This document shows positions 29,542-37,948 of a stretch of 64,000 bases of DNA, in pieces; the first letter of the stretch is position 1; the number at the start of each line of letters is the position of its first letter. The stretch is from RBG-16-66-20 sp049651845. GTDB taxonomy: Bacteria; Pseudomonadota; Gammaproteobacteria; Burkholderiales; SG8-39. Both the position numbers and the translations under genes were made by a program. Location of the stretch: the NCBI GenBank assembly GCA_049651845.1, contig JBASCW010000023.1, positions 62,001-126,000 on the forward strand. The letters run 5' to 3'. The notes under the pieces are model-generated. The model saw nothing but the letters and a program-made list of their open reading frames with translations. It did not search any database and had not been told where the DNA came from.

Positions 29542-30393
29542 GTGCGGATCCTGCTCAGCGGCCGCAGAGGCCAGGTCGGCTCGGCGCTCGAGCACGCGCT
29601 CGCGCCGCTCGGCGAGTTGCACGCTTACGACCGCGCAGGCTTCGATCTATCGGATCTGGATGCGATCGGCTCGAAAATCCGCATCGAGAAGCCGGACGTC
29701 ATCGTCAACGCGGCGGCCTATACTGCCGTGGACCGGGCCGAGCAGGAGCTGCAGGCCGCATTTGACGTGAACGCGCGCGCGGTGGCCGCGCTCGCGCGCG
29801 CGGCCAAGGCTGCCGATGCGCTACTCGTGCACTTCTCTACCGACTACGTGTTCGACGGTGAGAGGGCCGCACCCTATGTGGAAAGCGATGCGCCGAACCC
29901 GATCAATGTCTACGGCCGCAGCAAGCTCGAGGGCGAGCGCGCCATTGCCGCGAGCGGCTGCCGGCACCTCATGTTCCGCACGAGCTGGGTCTATGCGCCC
30001 GCGGGCCGGAATTTCCTGCACGCGATACTCGCAGCGGCGATGACCCGGCCGGAGCTGCGCATCGTGGACGACCAGCATGGCGCCCCGACCTCGAGCCTGG
30101 ACATCGCTGCGGCCGTCGCGCGGATCCTCGCCATGCCGGGCCTCGCGGACCAGGGCGGGCTCTACCACCTGACTGCCGGCGGCGAGACTACCTGGCATGG
30201 CTTCGCGAAGGCGATCCTCGATGCGAAGGGGATAACCACACCGGTGCTGGCGATCCCGGGCAGCGCCTATCCTACGGCCGCCCGCCGGCCGAGGAACTCC
30301 AGGCTCAGCAACGCGAAGCTGGCCGCGGCCTTCGGCGTGGTGCTGCCGGACTGGCGCGAGGGCCTCGCCGCGGTGCTGCGCGCGCTCGACTAG
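29542..30393 (+). CDS. rfbD: dTDP-4-dehydrorhamnose reductase RfbD
   Basis: 283 aa, extended SDR. It reduces dTDP-4-keto-L-rhamnose to dTDP-L-rhamnose. ILLSGRRGQVGSAL is the nucleotide-binding loop. VNAAAYTAVDRAE, HFSTDYVFDGE and VYGRSKLEGE carry the catalytic Thr/Tyr/Lys, and FRTSWVYA and IVDDQHGAPTS follow. It starts with GTG, 21 bases after the inserted nucleotidyltransferase gene. With rfbB, rfbA and rfbC it completes dTDP-L-rhamnose synthesis. Contrast the RfbD-like gene at 63130, which lacks the lysine. Confidence 0.95.
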   Translation: MRILLSGRRGQVGSALEHALAPLGELHAYDRAGFDLSDLDAIGSKIRIEKPDVIVNAAAYTAVDRAEQELQAAFDVNARAVAALARAAKAADALLVHFSTDYVFDGERAAPYVESDAPNPINVYGRSKLEGERAIAASGCRHLMFRTSWVYAPAGRNFLHAILAAAMTRPELRIVDDQHGAPTSSLDIAAAVARILAMPGLADQGGLYHLTAGGETTWHGFAKAILDAKGITTPVLAIPGSAYPTAARRPRNSRLSNAKLAAAFGVVLPDWREGLAAVLRALD

Positions 30394-30412
30394 CGCGCCC
30401 CGTGCGCTCGTT

Positions 30413-30418
30413 TAAGAT
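30413..30418 (+). promoter_or_regulatory. -10-like TAAGAT before the WbpE-like gene
   Basis: TAAGAT ends 6 bases before the ATG at 30425 in the 31-bp gap after rfbD; no Shine-Dalgarno is visible. The mRNA would be leaderless. No -35 is seen. Confidence 0.35.
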
Positions 30419-30424
30419 TCGCCG

Positions 30425-31534
30425 ATGGATTTCGTCGATCTCAAGACGCAATACGGGGCGCTGCGCGAAAGCATCGACGCGCGCATCCGCCGGGTGCTCG
30501 AGCACGGCCAGTACATCCTCGGGCCCGAGGTCGCGGAGATGGAGGAGCGCCTCGCCGCGTGGACGGGCGCGCGGCACTGCGTAGCGGTCGCTTCGGGCAC
30601 CGAGGCGCTGCTGATCGCGCTGCTCGCGCTGGAGGTCAAGCCGGGTGACGAGGTGATCACCACGCCGTTCACCTTCGCGGCGACTGCCGAGATGATCGCG
30701 CTGATCGGCGCCAGGCCCGTGTTCGTGGACGTGGAGCCGGAGACGGCGAACATCGACGCGGCGAAGATCGAGGCGGCGATCGCGCCGCGCACGCGCGCCA
30801 TCATGCCCGTGTCGCTCTACGGCCAGCCGGCCGACATGGACGAGATCAACGCCATCGGCGCGCGCCACCGGCTGCCGGTCATCGAGGACGCGGCGCAGAG
30901 CTTCGGCGCCACTTACAAGGGTCGCAAGAGCTGCAACCTCTCGACCATCGGTGCGACGAGCTTCTTCCCCTCCAAGCCGCTCGGCTGCTACGGCGACGGC
31001 GGTGCGCTGTTCACCAGCGACCCGGCGCTCGCGCAGGCGATGCGCGAGATCCGCGTGCACGGCCAGTCGGGCCGCTACCGGCACACGCGCATCGGCGTGG
31101 GCGGGCGCATGGACTCGATCCAGTGCGCGGTGGTGCTCGCCAAGCTCGAGCGCTTTGACTGGGAGGTCCGGCAGCGCATCGAGATCGGGGCTCACTACGA
31201 TGCGCTGCTTTCGTCCTGCAATGCAAAGACTCTAAAGGTCAGGGGCGATCGAAGCAGCGTCTATGCGCAATACACGATCCGCATGCAGGAGCGCGACGCC
31301 TTCGAGCGGCACATGAAGGCGCGCGGCATCCCGACCGCAGTGCACTATCCGCTCTCGCTGCACCAGCAGCCTGCCTACGCGGCCGCGCAGACCGGCCGCT
31401 CGTATCCGGTGTCGGAGCAGCTGGCGAAAGAGGTGATCAGCCTGCCGATGCATGCCGACCTGGACGAGGCGACGCAGCAGCGCATCGTCGCCGCCGTGCG
31501 GGAGTTCAAGCCGGGCGCGCCGTCGCCAGGCTGA
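30425..31534 (+). CDS. WbpE-like DegT/DnrJ/EryC1 sugar aminotransferase
   Basis: 369 aa, PLP-dependent. The chain reads very like P. aeruginosa WbpE, which aminates C3 of UDP-3-keto-GlcNAcA: DFVDLKTQYGALRESID, HGQYILGPEVAEME, EDAAQSFGATYKG and SFFPSKPLGCYGDGG with the PLP lysine at K184. The 3-keto dehydrogenase (WbpB-type) and N-acetyltransferase (WbpD) that would complete that route are not obvious in the window, although a UDP-sugar 6-dehydrogenase is at 41260. It could instead aminate a dTDP-keto sugar. Its end overlaps the convergent wzt gene by 29 bases. Confidence 0.85.
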   Translation: MDFVDLKTQYGALRESIDARIRRVLEHGQYILGPEVAEMEERLAAWTGARHCVAVASGTEALLIALLALEVKPGDEVITTPFTFAATAEMIALIGARPVFVDVEPETANIDAAKIEAAIAPRTRAIMPVSLYGQPADMDEINAIGARHRLPVIEDAAQSFGATYKGRKSCNLSTIGATSFFPSKPLGCYGDGGALFTSDPALAQAMREIRVHGQSGRYRHTRIGVGGRMDSIQCAVVLAKLERFDWEVRQRIEIGAHYDALLSSCNAKTLKVRGDRSSVYAQYTIRMQERDAFERHMKARGIPTAVHYPLSLHQQPAYAAAQTGRSYPVSEQLAKEVISLPMHADLDEATQQRIVAAVREFKPGAPSPG

Positions 31535-32297
31535 GGCGCTCGTACTCGAGCACGGCAGCCTCGATATCGCCGTCGTGCAGCACGCGGCCGCGGTCGAGCA
31601 CCAGGCAGGAATTGCAGATCAGCCGCACCGCGTCCATGTCGTGGCTCGTGAACAGCACCGTGCGGCCGGCGCGCGCGCGCTCGCGGATTTTCTCCTTGCA
31701 CTTCTTCTGAAAGGCGGCATCGCCCACCGCAAGTACTTCGTCGATGAGCAGGATCTCGGCCTCAAGGTGCGCGGTCACCGAGAACGCCAGGCGCATGAAC
31801 ATGCCGCTCGAGTAGTGCTTCACCGGCGTGTCGATGAACTCCTCCACGCCCGAGAAGGCGATGATCTCGTCCTCGTGCTGCCGCACTTCCGTGGGCGTCA
31901 TGCCGATCATGGTGCCGGCGAGCAGGATGTTGTCGCGGCCGCTCAGGTCCGGGTGGAAGCCGGTGCCGACCTCGAGCAGCGCGCCCACACGGCCCTGCAG
32001 GGTCGCGGCACCTTCGGTCGGCGTCGTGATGCGCGCCAGCATGCGCAGCAGCGTGCTCTTACCCGAGCCGTTGCGCCCGATCACGCCCACCACCTCGCCG
32101 GCCTTGACCTCGAAGCTCACATCGCGCAGGGCCCAGATCTCGGTGGGCAGGCGGTAGATCTGCGCCGGCGCAGTCCGGCGCCGGAACGGCGCCAGCAGCG
32201 CGCGCCCCGCACTCTCGTAGAGCGAGCCGGGATGGCGCTGCTCGTTGACGATGTAGCGCTTGCCCAATCCCCTCGCGCTGATGGCGGTTTCCGGCAC
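31506..32297 (-). CDS. wzt: O-antigen ABC exporter ATPase Wzt (short form)
   Basis: 263 aa. Walker A GRNGSGKSTLL, KHYSSGMFMRLAF as the degenerate ABC signature, Walker B ILLIDEVLAVGD and the AFQKKC sequence are typical of polysaccharide-export ATPases (Wzt/KpsT/TagH). The ATPase domain fills the protein; the C-terminal carbohydrate-binding domain that reads the chain terminus in long Wzt proteins is missing. An N-terminal extension of about 55 residues precedes the ATPase core. It is the second gene of a wzm-wzt operon and energises export of undecaprenyl-linked O-antigen. Confidence 0.9.
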   Translation of the reverse strand: MPETAISARGLGKRYIVNEQRHPGSLYESAGRALLAPFRRRTAPAQIYRLPTEIWALRDVSFEVKAGEVVGVIGRNGSGKSTLLRMLARITTPTEGAATLQGRVGALLEVGTGFHPDLSGRDNILLAGTMIGMTPTEVRQHEDEIIAFSGVEEFIDTPVKHYSSGMFMRLAFSVTAHLEAEILLIDEVLAVGDAAFQKKCKEKIRERARAGRTVLFTSHDMDAVRLICNSCLVLDRGRVLHDGDIEAAVLEYERLSLATARPA

Positions 32298-32312
32298 CTT
32301 GCCCTCTACGTC

Positions 32313-33134
32313 CTAGACGACGTCCGCAAAGCTCGCCTCCTGGCGCCGGAAATACCACAGCCCGGTCGCGCAGACGAAAATCGCAGTCGCGAACGACACG
32401 GCCACCACCGCCGGCGCGGGCGGCTCGCCGCCGGCAAACGCCCAGCGCGCCGAGTCGATCACCACGGCGATCGGATTGAGCGCGTACAGAAAGGCGTACT
32501 TCGCGGGCAGCAGGTTGCTCGGATAGATGATCGGCGAGAGGAACATCCAGATCAGCAGGATGAACGGCACGAGATACCCGACATCGCGAAACGGCACGTT
32601 GAGGGCGCTGACCCAGAGGGACAGGCCGAACACGGTCAGCACCGCCAGCGCGAGCATCGGCACGAAAAAGAGCGCGCCGATCGAGGGCATGCTGCCGTAC
32701 CAGATCATCAACACGACCAGCAGCAGGAACGCGCAGAGGAAATCCAGCAGCGTGGAAATCATGACGGCGAGCACCAGGATCACGCGCGGAAAGTAGATCT
32801 TCGTGATCAGGTGCGGGTTGGCGATGATGGCGCCGCTCGCCTGGGTGAAGGCCTGGGAGACGAACAGCCAGATGAACAGTCCGCTTACCACGAACAGCGG
32901 ATAGGGCTGGCCGTTGGTGGGCATGTTGCCGAAGTGCCCGAAGATGACCGTGAAGATGATCGCCAGCAGCGCGGGTTGCAGGATCGCCCAGCCCACACCG
33001 ATCGCCATCTGGCGGTAGCGAACCCTGAGCGTGCGCCAGACCAGCACGCGCAGCAGATGCCGGTACTGCCACAGCTCGCGCAGGTCGAGCAGCGGCTGCT
33101 CGCTCGCCGGCCGGATGTGGAAGGTCTGGCTCAT
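32313..33134 (-). CDS. wzm: O-antigen ABC exporter membrane subunit Wzm
   Basis: 273 aa, ABC-2 type permease. An amphipathic N-terminal region with LLRVLVWRTLRVRYRQMAIGVGW leads into six hydrophobic helices. FLSPIIYPSNLLPAKYAFLYALNPIAVVIDSARWAF is the usual C-terminal signature of Wzm/KpsM-like permeases (read here in parts). It forms the channel for polysaccharide-PP-undecaprenol with Wzt. It diverges from fdtA at 33248. Confidence 0.92.
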   Translation of the reverse strand: MSQTFHIRPASEQPLLDLRELWQYRHLLRVLVWRTLRVRYRQMAIGVGWAILQPALLAIIFTVIFGHFGNMPTNGQPYPLFVVSGLFIWLFVSQAFTQASGAIIANPHLITKIYFPRVILVLAVMISTLLDFLCAFLLLVVLMIWYGSMPSIGALFFVPMLALAVLTVFGLSLWVSALNVPFRDVGYLVPFILLIWMFLSPIIYPSNLLPAKYAFLYALNPIAVVIDSARWAFAGGEPPAPAVVAVSFATAIFVCATGLWYFRRQEASFADVV

Positions 33135-33145
33135 GTCTTGAAAGA

Positions 33146-33160
33146 TTCTAGTAAAATCAA
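33146..33160 (+). promoter_or_regulatory. Repeated element ttctagtaaaatcaa, copy 1 (probable promoter)
   Basis: An exact 15-base match to 40237-40251, with similar flanks (gaaag before, gc(c/t)ttt after). It contains TAAAAT (33152-33157) as a -10 candidate. It lies in the divergent wzm-fdtA gap, 88 bases before the fdtA ATG. A shorter match (agtaaaatca) is at 28709. No clear -35 is seen. Confidence 0.45.
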
Positions 33161-33247
33161 TGCTTTTCGGCGGGCTTGCCTCGAACAGTTGGAAGACTAC
33201 CCGAAGTTCGCATTCGAGAATCCCGATACCGTCGCGAGCGCGGCGGC

Positions 33248-33661
33248 ATGAGCCTTGCCGAGGTGCGCTGGATCGAGCTGCCGCATGTGGCCGAGCCGCG
33301 GGGCGTGCTCACCGCGGTCGAAGGCGCGAAGGACATCCCGTTCGAAATCCGCCGCATCTTCTACATGCACGGCACTCCCGCCGGCCAGGAGCGCGGCGGC
33401 CACGCGCATCGCGATACGCAGCAGGTCGTGGTGCCGGTCGCCGGGAAGTTCAGGATCGAGCTGTCCGACGACCGGGCCACCGAGCACCATCTGCTCTCGG
33501 ATCCCAACAGGGGGCTGTACATGCCGCCCATGACCTGGGTGCGGCTGCACGATTTTTCGCCAGCGGCCGTGTGCCTCGTGATCGCCGACACGCATTACGA
33601 CCGCGCCAGGTCGATCCGCACCTGGAAGGAGTTCTGCGCCGCGGTCGGGCGGCCCGCATGA
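33248..33661 (+). CDS. fdtA: FdtA-like dTDP-4-keto-6-deoxyhexose 3,4-ketoisomerase
   Basis: 137 aa, one cupin domain of the FdtA/QdtA/WxcM-like family. RGVLTAVEGAKDIPFEIRRIF and the histidine pair in RGGHAHR (H52 and H54) are the family hallmarks. The enzyme shifts the keto group from C4 to C3 of a dTDP-4-keto-6-deoxyhexose so that C3 can be aminated. The ATG at 33248 gives the right N-terminus. It starts a plus-strand operon with the 2,3-dehydratase (4-base overlap). The upstream 113 bp hold a promoter-like element but no recognised gene. Confidence 0.88.
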   Translation: MSLAEVRWIELPHVAEPRGVLTAVEGAKDIPFEIRRIFYMHGTPAGQERGGHAHRDTQQVVVPVAGKFRIELSDDRATEHHLLSDPNRGLYMPPMTWVRLHDFSPAAVCLVIADTHYDRARSIRTWKEFCAAVGRPA

Positions 33662-35067
33662 GCGTCGAAGGCGGCTTCTTCGCATCCGCGCTGGCCGCCG
33701 AAGGCGCGCACGTCGCCACGCGCGACATTCCGGGCTGGCTCGACGCGCGGCGCCGCGCGCATCGCTTCGCCATCCGCCGGGTGCCGCTCGCGCAGCTCGC
33801 GGGCTGGCGCTTCGACGCCCAGACCGGCAATCTCGCGCACCAGAGCGGCCGCTTCTTCTCGGTCGAGGGATTGCGCGTGGCGAGCTCGTATCCCGAGCCG
33901 ACCGTGTTCCACCAGCCCATCATCAACCAGCCCGAGGTCGGCCTGCTCGGCATTCTGGCCAGGCGCTTCGGCGGCGTCCTGCATTTCCTGATGCAGGCGA
34001 AGATGGAGCCGGGCAACGTCAACCTGCTGCAGCTCTCTCCCAGCGTGCAGGCGACCCGCAGCAACTACACGCAGGTGCACGGCGGTGCGGGCGTGCGCCT
34101 GCTCGAATACTTCCAGGACCGCCGCCGCGCGCGCGTGCTGGTCGACCAGCTGCAGTCGGAGCAGGGCTCGTTCTTCCTGCGCAAGCGCAACCGCAACATG
34201 ATCGTAGAGACCGAGGAGGAGGTGCCCGCGCACGAGGATTTCTGCTGGCTCACGCTCGGCCAGATCAAGCGCATGCTGCGCGAAAGCAACCTGGTCAACA
34301 TGGACAGCCGCACCGTGCTTTCCGCGATTCCGCTCGCCGCGGATGCCGGCGAAGCGCGCAAGCTGGGCCTGCGTCAGGGCGCCGGCGCGGATTTCGAGCT
34401 GGCCCTGTTCCACTCCGCGCTGCAGCGGGACGGCGGCGTGCACTCGAACGACGAAATCATCAGCTGGCTGACCGAGCTCAAGGCGACCGCCGAGATCGAG
34501 GTGAAGACCCTGCCGCTGCGGGACCTGCCGGGCTGGCGCCGCGACGAGTCGTCCATCCACCGTGAGGACTGCGGCTACTTCGAGGTGGTCGGCATCGCCG
34601 TGGAGGCCGACAGCCGCGAAGTGCGCGACTGGTGCCAGCCCATCGTGCGGCCCTGCGCCGCCGGCACCTGTGGATTCCTGGCGCAGCGGCTGCGCGGGGT
34701 GCTGCATTTCCTCGTGCAGGCGCGCATGGAGCCGGGCGTGTTCGACATGTTCGAGATGGCGCCGACCGTGCAGCATCTTCCCGGCAGCGGCGCGCAGCGG
34801 GTACCGCTGCTGGAGCATTTCACGGCGCCCGCGCCGCAGCGAGTGCGCTACGACCAGATCCAGTCGGAGGAAGGCGGCCGCTTTTTCCACTACCAGACCC
34901 GCAACATCGTGGTCGAGCTGCCCGAGGCCGAGCGCCTCGAGGTGCCGCGCGGATTCGTCTGGATGACGCTCGGCCAGATCCACGAGTTCCTGCGCTACAA
35001 CAATTACCTCAACATCGAGGCACGCGGACTGATCGCCTGCCTGGACGTCAGGGGCACGCGCGCGTGA
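33658..35067 (+). CDS. NDP-hexose 2,3-dehydratase, EvaA type
   Basis: 469 aa made of two tandem homologous halves (about 1-225 and 226-469), the hallmark of the PF03559 2,3-dehydratase family. In both halves the same phrases recur: W(R)FDAQTGNL/WRRDESSIH, PI(I/V), GVLHFL(M/V)QA(K/R)MEPG, QLQSEQGSFF/QIQSEEGGRFF and W(L/M)TLGQI. EvaA, TylX3 and SpnO-type enzymes remove the C2 hydroxyl side of dTDP-4-keto-6-deoxyglucose, giving a 3,4-diketo-2,6-dideoxy sugar. Such enzymes are best known from macrolide, anthracycline and glycopeptide gene clusters. ATGA overlap with fdtA and GTGA overlap with the next gene. Confidence 0.92.
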   Translation: MSVEGGFFASALAAEGAHVATRDIPGWLDARRRAHRFAIRRVPLAQLAGWRFDAQTGNLAHQSGRFFSVEGLRVASSYPEPTVFHQPIINQPEVGLLGILARRFGGVLHFLMQAKMEPGNVNLLQLSPSVQATRSNYTQVHGGAGVRLLEYFQDRRRARVLVDQLQSEQGSFFLRKRNRNMIVETEEEVPAHEDFCWLTLGQIKRMLRESNLVNMDSRTVLSAIPLAADAGEARKLGLRQGAGADFELALFHSALQRDGGVHSNDEIISWLTELKATAEIEVKTLPLRDLPGWRRDESSIHREDCGYFEVVGIAVEADSREVRDWCQPIVRPCAAGTCGFLAQRLRGVLHFLVQARMEPGVFDMFEMAPTVQHLPGSGAQRVPLLEHFTAPAPQRVRYDQIQSEEGGRFFHYQTRNIVVELPEAERLEVPRGFVWMTLGQIHEFLRYNNYLNIEARGLIACLDVRGTRA

Positions 35068-36014
35068 AGGTGCTGCTGATCGGCCATTCGCGCATCGGCC
35101 AGCGCCGCGTGCTGCCGGCGCTGCGCGCACTGCCGCAGGTGAGCGCTATCGCCGTCGCCTCGCGCCGCTGGCGGCCGGCACCGCAGGAAGCGGCCGGCGC
35201 CCAGGTATTCGCCGACTACGAGGACGCGATCGCCAGGAGCGGCGCCGGTCTCGCGTATGTCTCGCTCGAGAACAGCGATCACGCGCTCTGGGCCGAACGC
35301 GCGCTCGCGCAGGGCATGCACGTCGTGGTCGACAAGCCGGCCTTCCTCACGGCCGCGGATGCGCGGCGGCTCGCAGCGCTCGCCCGGGAGCGGGGACGTT
35401 GCCTGGCCGAAGCCACGGTCTTCACGCATCACCCGCAGATCGAGGCGTTGCGCAGGTCGTTCGGCGGCGCCGGCGCACAACCGACGCGGGTGGTTGCGGT
35501 CTTTTCATTTCCCCCTCTCGACCCCGCCGATTTCCGCTACCGAAGGGACCGGGGTGGTGGCGCGCTGTACGACCTCGGGCCCTACGCCGCCGCGACCAGC
35601 CGCGTGCTGTTCGGGCGAGCCCCGCGCAACGTCTCCTGCGAGGTGCTCTCGCGGCGAACGGACGGCATCGACACCGCGTTCAGCGTGCTCATGACCTACG
35701 ACGGCGGCGGATCGCTCGCCGGCCATTTCGGCTTCGATACCGAGTACCAGAACCGCATCCTTGCGCTGGGCCCGGGTGTCTCAGCCGAGCTCGACCGCGC
35801 GTTCACCCTCGCGCCGGAAGCGGGCAACCGGCTGCTGCTGCGGCGGGCGAACGTGGCTTCGGAAATCGCGCTTGCGCCCGCCGACGCTTTCGAGCGCTTT
35901 CTTGGCGCGGTGTTCCGGGCCATCGGAGTGCGACAGTGGGACGGGTTTCCGGAGGCGCTTCGCGCGGACGCCGAACTGCTCGAAAGTATGCGTACCATAG
36001 CCGGCACAGGCTGA
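35064..36014 (+). CDS. Gfo/Idh/MocA-family sugar oxidoreductase
   Basis: 316 aa. The N-terminal Rossmann loop is atypical (IGHSRIGQRRV). The family EKP motif appears as DKP (residues 90-92, HVVVDKPAFL). The C-terminal alpha/beta domain follows with GGGALYDLGPYAA. In 2-deoxysugar pathways, Gfo/Idh enzymes such as TylC1, SpnN and KijD10 act as 3-ketoreductases immediately after the 2,3-dehydratase, and this gene directly follows that dehydratase; function is inferred from this. It starts with GTG in the preceding stop and ends two bases before the aminotransferase. Confidence 0.8.
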   Translation: MKVLLIGHSRIGQRRVLPALRALPQVSAIAVASRRWRPAPQEAAGAQVFADYEDAIARSGAGLAYVSLENSDHALWAERALAQGMHVVVDKPAFLTAADARRLAALARERGRCLAEATVFTHHPQIEALRRSFGGAGAQPTRVVAVFSFPPLDPADFRYRRDRGGGALYDLGPYAAATSRVLFGRAPRNVSCEVLSRRTDGIDTAFSVLMTYDGGGSLAGHFGFDTEYQNRILALGPGVSAELDRAFTLAPEAGNRLLLRRANVASEIALAPADAFERFLGAVFRAIGVRQWDGFPEALRADAELLESMRTIAGTG

Positions 36015-36016
36015 CG

Positions 36017-37123
36017 ATGCCGGTCCAAGTCTGGGACTACCGCAGGGAATACGAAGCCGAACGCGAGGAGATTCTTGCGGGCATCGACAAGGTGTTTCGC
36101 TCCGGCCGGCTGGTGATGGGACCGAGCGTCAAGGCATTCGAGGAGGCGTTCGCCGCGTGGCTGGGCACGGCGCACGGTATCGGTGTCAACAGCGGCACCG
36201 ACGCGCTCTTTCTCGCGCTCAAGGCGATCGACATCGGTCCCGGGGATGAGGTGATCACGGTGGCGAACACCGCAATTCCCACGGTATCGGCGATCGTCGC
36301 GGCGGGGGCCACGCCGAAATTCGTAGACATCGATCCCGCGACCTATCTCATGGAGCCGAAGCTGCTTGCGGCAGCTGTGACCCCGCGCACGCGCTGCATC
36401 CTGCCGGTACACCTGTTCGGCCAATGTGTCGACATGAGAGGGGTGAGCGCCGTCGCTGCGCAGCACGGCATCAAGGTGCTGGAAGATTGCGCCCAGTGCC
36501 ACGGTGCCCTGCAGGACGGGCGCAAGGCCGGCACGATGTCCGACCTCGCTGCCTGGTCGTTCTATCCGACCAAGATCCTCGGCACTTACGGCGATGGCGG
36601 CATGGTGACCACCGCCGACGAAGCGATCGCGAAGCGGGTGCGCCGCCTGCGCATGTACGGCAATGAGGGCGCCTACTATGCGGTCGAGCACGGCTACAAC
36701 TCCAGGCTGGACGAGCTGCACGCCGAGATCCTGCTGCGCAAGCTGCCGCGGCTGGAGGGCTACATCGCGCGCCGCCGAGCCCTGGCGAGCCGCTACGACG
36801 AACTGCTCGCGGGCGCCGGGCTCGCGCTGCCCGCGACGGCGGCGGGTAACCTCCATGCGTACTACCTGTACGTCGTGCGTCACCGTGAGCGCGATGCAAT
36901 TCTGAAGGCGCTCGCCGCGAAGGACATCCTCCTCAACGTGAGCTATCCCTGGCCGATCCACACCATGAAGGGCTATGCCGGGTTGGGCGGCAAGGAGGGC
37001 GACCTGCCGCACACGGAGGCGGCCGCGAAGGAGATCTTCTCGCTGCCGATGTTTCCCACGCTCGGCGAAGGCGAGCAGGACATGGTCTGCGACACCTTGC
37101 GGGAGATTTTGCGCAAGGGCTAG
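36017..37123 (+). CDS. DnrJ/EvaB-type dTDP-3-keto-sugar aminotransferase
   Basis: 368 aa, DegT/DnrJ/EryC1 family with PLP lysine K186 in FYPTKILGTYGDGG. The start (VWDYRREYEAEREEIL) and the late part (SYPWPIHTMKGYAGLG, EGDLPHTE, EIFSLPMFPTL) closely follow DnrJ of daunosamine and EvaB of epivancosamine synthesis as I recall them, more than FdtB or WbpE. It would add an amino group at C3 of a 2,6-dideoxy-3-keto sugar. The preceding 2,3-dehydratase is the matching partner; together they predict a 3-amino-2,3,6-trideoxyhexose. Confidence 0.85.
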   Translation: MPVQVWDYRREYEAEREEILAGIDKVFRSGRLVMGPSVKAFEEAFAAWLGTAHGIGVNSGTDALFLALKAIDIGPGDEVITVANTAIPTVSAIVAAGATPKFVDIDPATYLMEPKLLAAAVTPRTRCILPVHLFGQCVDMRGVSAVAAQHGIKVLEDCAQCHGALQDGRKAGTMSDLAAWSFYPTKILGTYGDGGMVTTADEAIAKRVRRLRMYGNEGAYYAVEHGYNSRLDELHAEILLRKLPRLEGYIARRRALASRYDELLAGAGLALPATAAGNLHAYYLYVVRHRERDAILKALAAKDILLNVSYPWPIHTMKGYAGLGGKEGDLPHTEAAAKEIFSLPMFPTLGEGEQDMVCDTLREILRKG

Positions 37124-37137
37124 GGCGCGGGACCGCG

Positions 37138-37143
37138 TAGGAT
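37138..37143 (+). promoter_or_regulatory. -10-like TAGGAT before the methyltransferase gene
   Basis: TAGGAT ends 7 bases before the ATG at 37151 in the 27-bp gap; no Shine-Dalgarno is visible. The pattern is the same as at other first genes in the window. Confidence 0.35.
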
Positions 37144-37150
37144 ACTGCCC

Positions 37151-37948
37151 ATGCCACGACTTCTGTCCTATCTGGCGCGCTTGTCGGGCTCGGCGCCGCG
37201 CGGCCGCATTCAGTACAGCGGCAACTATCCGGATTGGCAGAGCGCGGCGCGCGACTCGAAAGGCTACGACGCCGAGCTGATCCTGGAGAAGGCGACGCGC
37301 GCGATGACGGCGGTGCGCAGCGGCGAGGCCGCCTACGAGCGCGACACGGTGCTGTTCGACGAGATCGAGCATTCGTTTCCGCTGCTGGCATCGCTGCTCT
37401 ACGCCGCGTCGCGCAACCGCAACCGGCTCTGCGTGCTGGATTTCGGTGGCGCGCTGGGAACCAGCTACATCCAGAACCGGCAGTTCCTTGCGCACCTGGA
37501 CAGCCTGCGCTGGCACATCGTGGAGCAGCCGCATGTCGCGGCGGCAGGCCGTCGGCTGTTCGAGGACGAGCATCTGCGCTTCTTCGATTCGATCGAGGAT
37601 GCGACCGCGGCGCCGGCGCCGGACATCGTCATGCTGTGCGGCGTCGTGCAGTATCTACCGGAGCCGTTCGAGCTGATCGCCAGGATCAAGGCCCTTGCGC
37701 CGGCGCTCATCGTGCTCGACCGTGTGGTGGTCCTGGAAAAAGCGCCGACGCGGCTCACGGTTCAAACCGTTCCGCCGCACATCTACGACGCGAGCTACCC
37801 GTGCTGGATGTTCAACCGCGGCGCGGTGGTGGAGGCGTTCGCTGACGGCTACCGCAAGCTGTTCGATTTTTCCGCGCATGCCGGCGAGATCGTGGACCTG
37901 GGCGACGCCAAGGCCACCTATGGAGGCTGGCTGTTTGAGCGCCGCTGA
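37151..37948 (+). CDS. TIGR04325-type methyltransferase
   Basis: 265 aa. A SAM-binding motif I occurs mid-protein (LCVLDFGGALGTSYIQN), then HIVEQP for the ribose-binding acidic strand and IVMLCGVVQYLPEP for motif III, the layout of the putative methyltransferases named TIGR04325 that occur in surface-polysaccharide loci. Ends with KATYGGWLFERR. The target is unknown; it may methylate a sugar or the chain terminus. It overlaps the next glycosyltransferase gene by 14 bases. Confidence 0.8.
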   Translation: MPRLLSYLARLSGSAPRGRIQYSGNYPDWQSAARDSKGYDAELILEKATRAMTAVRSGEAAYERDTVLFDEIEHSFPLLASLLYAASRNRNRLCVLDFGGALGTSYIQNRQFLAHLDSLRWHIVEQPHVAAAGRRLFEDEHLRFFDSIEDATAAPAPDIVMLCGVVQYLPEPFELIARIKALAPALIVLDRVVVLEKAPTRLTVQTVPPHIYDASYPCWMFNRGAVVEAFADGYRKLFDFSAHAGEIVDLGDAKATYGGWLFERR

